From: Candidatus Omnitrophota bacterium
GTDB taxonomy: Bacteria; Hinthialibacterota; Hinthialibacteria; Hinthialibacterales; JAKPRU01
Direction of reading: 5' to 3'
Assembly (NCBI GenBank): GCA_029557025.1
Contig: JAKPRU010000066.1
Location: forward strand, 1-6,649
Length of the DNA: 6,649 nt
Made by a program: the position numbers and the translations under genes. This document shows, piece by piece, positions 1-4,917 of the stretch (position 1 is the first letter of the stretch; each line of letters opens with the position of its first letter). Under the pieces are notes generated by a model, which saw nothing but the letters and a program-made list of their open reading frames with translations, made no database searches and was not told the DNA's origin.

Positions 1-461
1 GCCTCGGCCGCAGCGGTCGGCTCGTCGATAATCCGCCGGACCCGAAACCCGGCAATCATCCCAGCATCACGCGTGGCCTGACGTTGAGCATCGGTGAAAT
101 AGGCGGGGACGGTGATCACAGCCTGCTCGATGGATTGCCCCAGGTAGTTCTCTGCATCCGTCTTCAGTTTCTGAAGAATAATGGAAGAAATCTCCTGCGG
201 CGTTCGTTGAATCCCATCGATATTCACACGATACTTCGTTCCCATCCGTCTCTTGATGGAGAACACCGTGCGATCCGGGTTCAAGGCCGCTGCCCGTCGG
301 GCCTTTTTCCCAACAAGGATTTCTCCGTCCTCGGTAAAATGGACAACAGAGGGTGTCAGCCGATCCCCCAGATCGTTGGGGATGATGGTGGGCTTGCCAT
401 TGTCCATATACGCCATGACAGAATTTGTCGTACCAAGATCGATTCCCAGGATAATTCCCAT
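1..461 (-). CDS. dnaK: DnaK-type Hsp70 chaperone, N-terminal 153 residues (runs off the window at base 1)
   Basis: This is the ATPase end of an Hsp70 chaperone, which binds and releases unfolded polypeptides in the cytoplasm under control of J-proteins and GrpE. The translation opens [15 protein letters not shown], with the Hsp70 signature IDLGTTNS at residues 7-14. The conserved lysine is at 70 (FSIK), VPAYF is at 118-122, QRQATRDAG at 126-134 and DEPTAAA at 146-152, just before the edge. The start is fixed by the signature sitting at the extreme N-terminus and by TAGGAG six nucleotides upstream. Between K70 and P88-Q89-E90 there are only 17 residues. From memory, that is the short form typical of Gram-positive DnaK, without the roughly 23-residue insert of E. 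coli-type DnaK. Residue 153 is Glu where Leu is usual (EPTAAAL). The gene lies downstream of grpE and the J/TPR gene on the same strand. The family is certain; whether this is the only DnaK in the genome cannot be seen. Confidence 0.96.
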   Translation of the reverse strand, partial: MGIILGIDLGTTNSVMAYMDNGKPTIIPNDLGDRLTPSVVHFTEDGEILVGKKARRAAALNPDRTVFSIKRRMGTKYRVNIDGIQRTPQEISSIILQKLKTDAENYLGQSIEQAVITVPAYFTDAQRQATRDAGMIAGFRVRRIIDEPTAAAE

Positions 462-467
462 ACGCTA

Positions 468-473
468 CTCCTA
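468..473 (-). promoter_or_regulatory. Shine-Dalgarno site of dnaK
   Basis: On the minus strand this reads TAGGAG, six nucleotides before the ATG at 461-459. It is the strongest ribosome-binding site among the three chaperone genes and confirms the dnaK start. Confidence 0.8.
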
Positions 474-507
474 AAGCGCACAGCCTATTGCGTCCCAGCT
501 ATAATTT

Positions 508-537
508 ATCATAAGGAAGGCATTTCCTCATACCCAA
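508..537 (-). promoter_or_regulatory. Possible internal promoter for dnaK
   Basis: Within the 117-nt grpE-dnaK gap the minus strand reads TTGGGT (537-532), an 18-nt spacer, then TATGAT (513-508). The -10 box matches the vegetative consensus at five of six positions and the -35 box at only three. The downstream stretch AAATTATAG is AT-rich for this genome. It could let dnaK be transcribed separately from grpE. This is a motif match only. I see no HrcA/CIRCE operator and no clear sigma-32 box here. Confidence 0.3.
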
Positions 538-557
538 TGTGCCGGGCAGGGAAATGC
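520..557 (-). repeat. Nested inverted repeat (hairpin) between grpE and dnaK
   Basis: GCATTTCC at 520-527 is perfectly complementary to GGAAATGC at 550-557. Inside the 22-nt interval, CCC (533-535) can pair with GGG (544-546), which gives a two-tier hairpin in the minus-strand transcript. It lies 21 nt past the grpE stop and 58 nt before the dnaK start. It has no following U-run, so a classic terminator is unlikely. An mRNA processing, stability or protein-binding element fits better. The complementarity is seen directly; the role is inferred. Confidence 0.5.
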
Positions 558-562
558 TCCGG

Positions 563-578
563 GACTGACTGACTGACC
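563..578. repeat. Short tandem repeat, (GACT)3 plus GACC
   Basis: Three exact copies of GACT (563-574) are followed by GACC (575-578), directly abutting the grpE stop codon, which begins at 579. It is the only tetranucleotide run I noticed in the window. At three and a half units it is too short to assume phase variation. It lies outside both reading frames, so length change would alter only grpE-dnaK spacing. Confidence 0.6.
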
Positions 579-1100
579 TTAATCACGTGGAGACCGAGCA
601 ACAATGACTTTCGAATCACGGAGGATACGGTCCTTATATTGATATCCTTTTTCCACTTCCTCCACAATGGTGTTGTCTTCCACGGAAGGATCCTCCCGCA
701 CATCCACGACCTCGTGACAAGTAAGATCCAGCTTCTGTCCGACAGATTTTATCGTGGACAGCCCCTCCCGTTCCAGAGCTAACTGCAAATGTCGGTGAAC
801 TGCCTTGATGGCCTTGAACCAATTGGCAAGAACTTCGTCCTCCTCAAGATTCAGGCTGGAGGAATACTTCAAAATATTATCAAAAGCGTCAAGGATAGGG
901 ATCATTCGGCGCATCAGGTCCTCTTTGGAGTCTTTCCTGCGCCCGACCCGTTTGGGCACTTCGCCCCGCTCCAGCGCTTCAAGGCACGCGGAGAGGACAT
1001 CCCGTTTGCGGTCGCTCCGGACCTCCAGGGGCATCTCCTCGATCGGAAATATCTCCTTGAGATCCGAACGGTCAGACTTGCCGAGTCTCCAACCGGGCAT
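579..1100 (-). CDS. grpE: GrpE-type nucleotide exchange factor
   Basis: GrpE releases ADP from DnaK and so resets the Hsp70 cycle; it acts as a cytoplasmic dimer. The product is 173 aa. The C-terminal beta-domain carries the family signature: LDLTCHEVVDV at 124-134, then GYQYKDRILRDSKVIVA at 152-168, which fits the G-[FY]-x3-[DEG]-x2-[LIVM]-R-x-S-x-V-x-[IV] end of the GrpE pattern. The central helix includes MIPILDAFDNIL at 66-77, as in GrpE. In the first half of the signature, Leu126 stands where Pro/His/Glu/Ala is usual. The first 35 residues are charged and not recognisable, and the N-terminal coiled coil looks shorter than in E. coli GrpE (about 197 aa). The start ATG at 1100 follows AAGGA with a 7-nt spacer. 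It sits 51 nt after the J/TPR gene and 117 nt before dnaK, so it is very probably the exchange factor for that DnaK. Confidence 0.92.
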   Translation of the reverse strand: MPGWRLGKSDRSDLKEIFPIEEMPLEVRSDRKRDVLSACLEALERGEVPKRVGRRKDSKEDLMRRMIPILDAFDNILKYSSSLNLEEDEVLANWFKAIKAVHRHLQLALEREGLSTIKSVGQKLDLTCHEVVDVREDPSVEDNTIVEEVEKGYQYKDRILRDSKVIVARSPRD

Positions 1101-1151
1101 TGAGTTTTCCTTGCTCTATAGGTGTTCGACGATGCGAGCTTTTCGGCTCGA

Positions 1152-2438
1152 TCAACGCAGATTTCCGAGACGTTTCGCCTCTCGGACCCCCTGCTTTGCA
1201 GCCTTGTTCCTGGGGTCGAGTTCCAGGATTTTCTCGTATTCCTTCAACGCAGCGGCGAATTTCCGCATCTCGAAATAGGTTTCCGCAATCAGCAGGCGCA
1301 CTTCCAGATTTGTCGGGTCGAAACGAAGCGCATTTTTGAAGTGCGCCAAGGCCTGCTGGTGGATGTTTTGGCTGCGAAGACGTTTTCCAATTGTGATATT
1401 TCCCCGGATGATATGGTCCTTCACTTGGTCCTTGCCGCCACTGATTTTCAGAGCGCGGTTCCACATGTGGAAGGCCTCGTTGACCCGGTTTGTATTGAGA
1501 TAGGCCCATCCGAGCTGGCACAGGAAATCGACATCGTCGCGGTACTCATCGAAGCAGGATTCAAAAGCGCGGACCGCTTGGGCCCAATTGCCCCGCTGCA
1601 TACAGGCGTATCCCAAGTCTTTGCCGGATGCGCCCACCAAATCCTCAGAGACGTTTGTGGTTCCGCCCAGAAACCGCCCGCCGCTCTGTTTGTGTGCCGC
1701 CAGAATAAGCGCCTTGTAATATTCATCGTCAGGATGTTGACGGAGAACTCCGTGCCAAGCCTCCAGGGCCCTCTTCCACCATTTGTCCTGATTCTCCTCA
1801 TCTCCTATTTTGCCGTAGGCAATTGCCAAGTTCTGAAACAGTTCCCCGTCGTGCATTTCCTCGGCCAGCGGCAGCCAAATCTTGATGGCTTCCTCCCAGT
1901 GTCCGGCCAAGGCAAGGTCGTAGCCTCGTTTCCAGCGCATCGCCCGCCAGTTATGAATGGTTTCCGTATCGCTGGGCCGATAGCGCAGAATTGTCTTGAA
2001 GTCTTCTTCCGCCTCTTCCCACCGTCCATGCTCTGCCAGATAAAGAGAACGCCCCCGCAGGATAGTAATGGCCTTCGCACGTTCCTGGTCAGAGAGTTGA
2101 TCGAGGTTCCGGTCCCCCAAAATGGCTGAAAGTTGCTGATTTAATTTGAAATGGGACAACGGCTGTTCCGGGTAATCCGGATAATCGGAATACCGGAGAC
2201 GCGGGGAAGGCGCAAGAATGGAGATATCCTCACGTGCTTTGGAAGCGGGATCCCTCAGAATATCGTAGGCAGTACGAACTTCAATGAATTCGTCGGGATG
2301 ATATTCCGGTGAATACTTCTTAACCAAAGCGAAATAAGCCGCTTTGATCTCTTCCTCCGTGGCCCGACGGTCCACGCCCAGGACTTTGTATGGGTTTCGA
2401 GTAAGTGTGATATCTGTGCTGGTTTCAGTCTCGGCCAT
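1152..2438 (-). CDS. J-like domain/TPR repeat protein, first gene of the chaperone operon
   Basis: The 428-aa product opens with a J-domain-like segment at residues 15-63: NPYKVLGVDRRATEEEIKAAY, then helix-II KKY (40-42), then FIEVRTAYDILRDP (51-64). A Tyr/Pro-rich linker (about 80-95) follows, and then roughly seven tetratricopeptide units to the C-terminus. Examples are RWEEAEEDFKTILRYRP (139-155), NWAQAVRAFESCF (284-296) and KFAAALKEYEKILELDP (393-409). J domains stimulate the DnaK ATPase and TPRs bind other proteins, so this may recruit a client or partner to the adjacent DnaK. At the canonical HPD position it has SPE (43-45); HPD occurs at 47-49, displaced four residues, and the helix II-III loop is much shorter than in DnaJ. 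There is no Gly/Phe region or zinc-finger domain, so it is not DnaJ itself. No signal peptide or membrane segment is seen. I chose ATG 2438 because AGGCGGA precedes it, the J domain begins soon after, and the upstream in-frame ATG at 2498 lies before the likely transcription start. Confidence 0.9.
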   Translation of the reverse strand: MAETETSTDITLTRNPYKVLGVDRRATEEEIKAAYFALVKKYSPEYHPDEFIEVRTAYDILRDPASKAREDISILAPSPRLRYSDYPDYPEQPLSHFKLNQQLSAILGDRNLDQLSDQERAKAITILRGRSLYLAEHGRWEEAEEDFKTILRYRPSDTETIHNWRAMRWKRGYDLALAGHWEEAIKIWLPLAEEMHDGELFQNLAIAYGKIGDEENQDKWWKRALEAWHGVLRQHPDDEYYKALILAAHKQSGGRFLGGTTNVSEDLVGASGKDLGYACMQRGNWAQAVRAFESCFDEYRDDVDFLCQLGWAYLNTNRVNEAFHMWNRALKISGGKDQVKDHIIRGNITIGKRLRSQNIHQQALAHFKNALRFDPTNLEVRLLIAETYFEMRKFAAALKEYEKILELDPRNKAAKQGVREAKRLGNLR

Positions 2439-2497
2439 ACTTCCGCCTGATGACAAACAAAAAGAATCCCTGCCCTCTTGACAGGTGAAAACATGCA

Positions 2498-2526
2498 ATC
2501 TTAGCGTAAGGAACCGACTATTTCAA
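2498..2526 (-). promoter_or_regulatory. Probable promoter of the J/TPR-grpE-dnaK operon
   Basis: The minus strand reads TTGAAA (2526-2521), an exact 17-nt spacer, then TAAGAT (2503-2498). This is a vegetative sigma-70-like arrangement, five of six at -35 and four of six at -10. Transcription would begin near 2490, leaving about 50 nt of leader before the ATG at 2438. I see neither a CIRCE inverted repeat nor a convincing sigma-32 -10 box, so heat-shock control is not evident. Confidence 0.45.
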
Positions 2527-2552
2527 CAGACTTCCCTACTGTAGAATACAAT
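2523..2552 (+). promoter_or_regulatory. Possible promoter of the flavin-reductase-like gene
   Basis: TCAACA (2523-2528), an 18-nt spacer and TACAAT (2547-2552) resemble a vegetative promoter; TAGAAT at 2542-2547 is an alternative -10. Its -35 overlaps the -35 of the opposing chaperone-operon promoter. The gene's Shine-Dalgarno, GGGAG at 2575-2579, is six nucleotides before the ATG at 2586. This is a motif match only. Confidence 0.3.
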
Positions 2553-2585
2553 GTAGGTCAATTTGATCCGATCCGGGAGTGTCCC

Positions 2586-3155
2586 ATGCTTGAACTTTCT
2601 CCCCAGAAATATACGGAATTGCTCTATTCCCAGCCGGTTTTGCTGCTGTCCTCGCGTGTCGGCTTGAAAGCCAATGTCATGCCGGTTTGCTGGTATGTGC
2701 CGCTCAGTTCCATGCCGGCGTTGATCGGGGTCTCGTTGACGCCCAGTTCCTACACATGCCACCTGGTGCAGGAATCCGGGGAGTTTGTGCTCGGCATCCC
2801 GGATGAGACCATGCTCAAAGAGATTCATTTCTGCGGGGTTCACTGTGGGATGGATGTCGATAAAATTCGACATTTGAAGTTGGTGACCCACCGTGCCCGC
2901 GATGTCAGTGCATTTCTGATTTCGGATTGCCTCGGTCAGATCGAATGCCGGGTTCGACAGGTGCAGTCCACCGGCGACCGGAAGTTCTTCATCTCCGAGG
3001 TGATGACGGTGACGGTTCAGCCGTTTGCCTGGAATAACGGCTGGACCGACGAGATTCGCTTGGTGCATTATCTGGGTGGATTGGACTATCGGATTGGAAA
3101 CGAGGTTGTGCGAGTTGAGGGAGTGCATCCGGGATATGTCCCGCCGGAGCGCTAG
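2586..3155 (+). CDS. Flavin-reductase-like (FMN-binding split-barrel) family protein
   Basis: The 189-aa product has the order of motifs seen in flavin-reductase-like and flavoredoxin-type split-barrel proteins, which bind FMN and use it in electron transfer or NAD(P)H-dependent flavin reduction. Visible are the N-terminal strand PVLLLSSR (17-24), NVMPVCWYVPLS (30-41), the flavin-binding-type stretch SLTPSSYT (50-57), SGEFVLGIP (64-72), HFCGVHCGMDVDK (81-93), GQIECRV (117-123), FFISEV (134-139) and a C-terminal HYLGGLDYRIG (161-171). The length fits a single-domain member. It has six Cys, including C83 and C87; Cys is uncommon at that density in the family, but no metal site is clear. The ATG follows GGGAG by six nucleotides. 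It is divergent from the chaperone operon and converges on AMMECR1 with only 7 nt between stops. The physiological electron donor and acceptor cannot be told from sequence; the fold is confident, the substrate unknown. Confidence 0.88.
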   Translation: MLELSPQKYTELLYSQPVLLLSSRVGLKANVMPVCWYVPLSSMPALIGVSLTPSSYTCHLVQESGEFVLGIPDETMLKEIHFCGVHCGMDVDKIRHLKLVTHRARDVSAFLISDCLGQIECRVRQVQSTGDRKFFISEVMTVTVQPFAWNNGWTDEIRLVHYLGGLDYRIGNEVVRVEGVHPGYVPPER

Positions 3156-3162
3156 GAACAAT

Positions 3163-3774
3163 TCACGAACTGCCTCTGCGGGGCGGCCAAATCCCCAGAT
3201 CTTTTTCACCAAAGACTTGGGCCTCGTAAGTGTAAATCTCCGTCTCCGGGTTTTTCCAGGCATTTCTGGACAAACCGGCTTTTCGGCAGGTCTGTTCCAG
3301 AAAGGTCTGACGATCCCAGCCTTGGCCTGCGCCGACCTGCGGCAACAAGGTCCCATGCCGTTGAGCCTCGAAAGGCGATTTCCCCACGATGTATAAACCG
3401 TGGCGGCCTACCTGGATCTCCTCGATATTTCGGACGCGGTGCATCGGTGTCAAGACAGATATCTCGATGTCCAGTTCCGTGATTTCATCAGACGATACCG
3501 GCAGAAAACGGCTGTCATTAAGCGCCGCCTCTCGTGCCATAATGGCAACCAATTCCAGAAGCGGGATGTCATCGGGTTCAAATCTTCCCAGGCAACCCCG
3601 AAGTTCCTCCTGGCGGTGAAGTGTAACAAAAACACCGCATTTTCTGGCCACATTTCCGAGAGGCTCCGCGATTTCACAGATCGCACCGCTTACGGCTGCC
3701 CGGACAGCATCTCGGGCAACACTCAGCAACTGCCGCTGCTCCGACTCGGTCAAGAAGGAACTTTCTTCCGACAT
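3163..3774 (-). CDS. AMMECR1-domain protein (AmmeMemoRadiSam system protein A)
   Basis: The 203-aa product is an almost complete AMMECR1 domain. The hallmarks are CGVFVTL at 46-52, ELRGCLGRF at 57-65 (the family's RGCxG core), AALNDSRFLPV at 83-93, ELDIEISVL at 100-108, GRHGLYIV at 123-130 and the C-terminal block LLPQVGAG (143-150), then W153, FLE (158-160) and CRKAGL (163-168). In bacteria and archaea this family is commonly encoded with a MEMO protein and a radical SAM enzyme; its biochemical activity is not established. The start ATG at 3774 is preferred over an in-frame TTG at 3795 because AAGGGGGAAG (3791-3782), a strong ribosome-binding site, lies between the two. It follows the MEMO gene by 27 nt on the same strand, so the two are probably co-transcribed. 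It ends 7 nt from the convergent flavin-reductase-like gene. Confidence 0.93.
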   Translation of the reverse strand: MSEESSFLTESEQRQLLSVARDAVRAAVSGAICEIAEPLGNVARKCGVFVTLHRQEELRGCLGRFEPDDIPLLELVAIMAREAALNDSRFLPVSSDEITELDIEISVLTPMHRVRNIEEIQVGRHGLYIVGKSPFEAQRHGTLLPQVGAGQGWDRQTFLEQTCRKAGLSRNAWKNPETEIYTYEAQVFGEKDLGIWPPRRGSS

Positions 3775-3801
3775 TGCTTTTCTTCCCCCTTTCAAGAGGG
3801 A

Positions 3802-4704
3802 TCATTCTTCCGGCGTTGAATCTTGCTTCCGCCGTGAGCGATATACGGCCAAAGAACCGTAGCCCACTACCTCATCTCTGGAACCATAGGTGGAATCCCC
3901 TGAATTGCGGTAGGCCAGGATTTCGGCACGATCCGCACCCAGGTTCCTGGCAGCACGCAAAGCCACCAGGACCGCACCGGCGCCACAAAGAACACAGTGC
4001 AACCCCCGTACCGGTTCACGCGCCAATTCCGCCAGACGCTGTCGAATATGCTCTTCATCCAGAGTGACAAGCGCCTGGAGAGCCTGTCGATCAATTCGAA
4101 CCGCATCCTCGTAAGGCGGGTAGTGAGTCATATCCGACGATGCAATCAGGACGGCTTTCTTCTCAGGGTGATTCTGCAGAACGGACGCAATCCCATCCCC
4201 GATCCGTTTGCCCAATTCCGGGTCTTGCCCGCCGATCAGGATTTCGACGAAACGCGCCCCCGGGAGAGCGGTTTGAATAAATGGAATTTGCATTTCGGCG
4301 GAGTTCTCCGGGCGGCCGAAAGTCCCTGTATGAGCGGCCTTGATGTAGGGCAAATCGGGAATGGCCTGCCGCAACTCCGTCACCAGATCGCGGTCGATAT
4401 CGATTTGCCCCAAGGGTGTTTCACAGGCTTCTATGTCCAGGATTGAGGCTTCCGCTGCACCACTATGGCAGACTGCGAGAATAATTGCCGTGTCGATTCC
4501 TCTGCCCTGCAAGGCACGATACGAGTATCCCGCTACCGGCCCGGAAAAGGTATAACCCGCATGAGGCGACAGAACCGCAAGAATCTCATCGGAGGTCTCG
4601 GGCACTTTCGCTTGATTGAGATAAGATCGTATTTCGGTTTGCAAAGCCCGTGGATTGCCGGGATACCATTGACCCGCAAGAGCGGCGCGTTTAATCGATG
4701 ACAT
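3802..4704 (-). CDS. MEMO-family protein (AmmeMemoRadiSam system protein B)
   Basis: The 300-aa product covers a full MEMO domain, the fold shared with class III extradiol dioxygenases. Markers are RAALAGQWYPG at 6-16, SPHAGYTFSGPVAGYSY at 46-62, CHSG at 79-82, ENSAEMQIPF at 133-142, SSDMTHYPPY at 189-198 and LCGAGAVLVAL at 239-249. H48, H80 and C240 align with the metal ligands reported for human MEMO1 (His49, His81, Cys244), so a metal site is probably kept. Two departures from the usual pattern are seen: CHSG in place of the common PSH, and Asn134 where EHS normally has His. The reaction is unknown for the bacterial family. ATG 4704 is chosen because the family's R-x-x-x-x-G-x-W/F-Y-P opening begins just after it; its ribosome-binding site (GAGAG) is weak. 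Upstream in-frame sequence to 4911 is low-quality and includes the REP-like hairpin, so it is not coding. AMMECR1 follows directly. Confidence 0.92.
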   Translation of the reverse strand: MSSIKRAALAGQWYPGNPRALQTEIRSYLNQAKVPETSDEILAVLSPHAGYTFSGPVAGYSYRALQGRGIDTAIILAVCHSGAAEASILDIEACETPLGQIDIDRDLVTELRQAIPDLPYIKAAHTGTFGRPENSAEMQIPFIQTALPGARFVEILIGGQDPELGKRIGDGIASVLQNHPEKKAVLIASSDMTHYPPYEDAVRIDRQALQALVTLDEEHIRQRLAELAREPVRGLHCVLCGAGAVLVALRAARNLGADRAEILAYRNSGDSTYGSRDEVVGYGSLAVYRSRRKQDSTPEE

Positions 4705-4805
4705 GATATCTCTCTCTGCTTTTCGGGGGCGAGACACCGTTACTGCTTTTGTCCCCTTTTCTTTCCGGAGGCGCAACACCTTCGCTCCTGCATTATTCTG
4801 CCTTC

Positions 4806-4823
4806 TTCCGGCGAAAGCCGGAA
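4806..4823. repeat. REP-like perfect hairpin in the divergent gap
   Basis: TTCCGGC (4806-4812), loop GAAA (4813-4816) and GCCGGAA (4817-4823) form a perfect 7-bp stem with a GNRA tetraloop. The flank ATCCGGGGTATGACG resembles the conserved shoulder of the dispersed elements related to GGGAATCC...ATGACG that are found in many proteobacterial intergenic regions (REP/dRS3-type). It lies between the divergent MEMO and kinase genes, 102 nt upstream of MEMO and 95 nt upstream of the kinase. The palindrome is seen directly; membership of a genome-wide family is inferred. The rest of the 4705-4917 gap holds only the kinase ribosome-binding site and weak promoter-like motifs. Confidence 0.5.
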
Positions 4824-4901
4824 TCCGGGGTATGACGAGCAAAGTGCCGTATTGACCGATCTGCCGTTGTGTATGATACCAGCTGGAAGACCGAAAGAAA
4901 G

Positions 4902-4907
4902 AAGGAG
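4902..4907 (+). promoter_or_regulatory. Shine-Dalgarno site of the kinase-like gene
   Basis: AAGGAG lies ten nucleotides before the ATG at 4918, inside a purine-rich run. It selects 4918 over an in-frame TTG at 4852, which itself sits in a TTGACC...TATGAT promoter-like stretch (4852-4877) with a short 14-nt spacer. Confidence 0.65.
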
Positions 4908-4917
4908 ACAATCCGGC

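Noticed and set aside
1135..1150. Inverted repeat CGAGC/GCTCG just after the J/TPR stop as a terminator
   Set aside because: The stem is only 5 bp, has no T-run on the minus strand, and grpE follows within 51 nt, so it more likely lies inside an operon transcript.
1122..2129. Long plus-strand open frame opposite the J/TPR gene
   Set aside because: It is the antisense shadow of a clear TPR gene, has no recognisable domain, and its composition follows the codon structure of the opposite strand.
2439..2498. Upstream in-frame ATG that would add 20 residues to the J/TPR protein
   Set aside because: It lies at or before the likely transcription start, encodes a sequence unlike J-domain N-termini, and the ATG at 2438 has a Shine-Dalgarno-like AGGCGGA.
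2439..2585. CIRCE operator (TTAGCACTC-N9-GAGTGCTAA) before the chaperone operon
   Set aside because: No match to either half-site was seen in this gap or in 462-578.
2523..3356. Minus-strand open frame opposite the flavin-reductase-like gene
   Set aside because: The plus strand carries clear split-barrel motifs and a good ribosome-binding site; the minus frame also overlaps AMMECR1 out of frame.
4705..4911. N-terminal extension of the MEMO gene by 69 residues
   Set aside because: The extension passes through the REP-like hairpin, is not MEMO-like, and the family's conserved opening starts just after ATG 4704.
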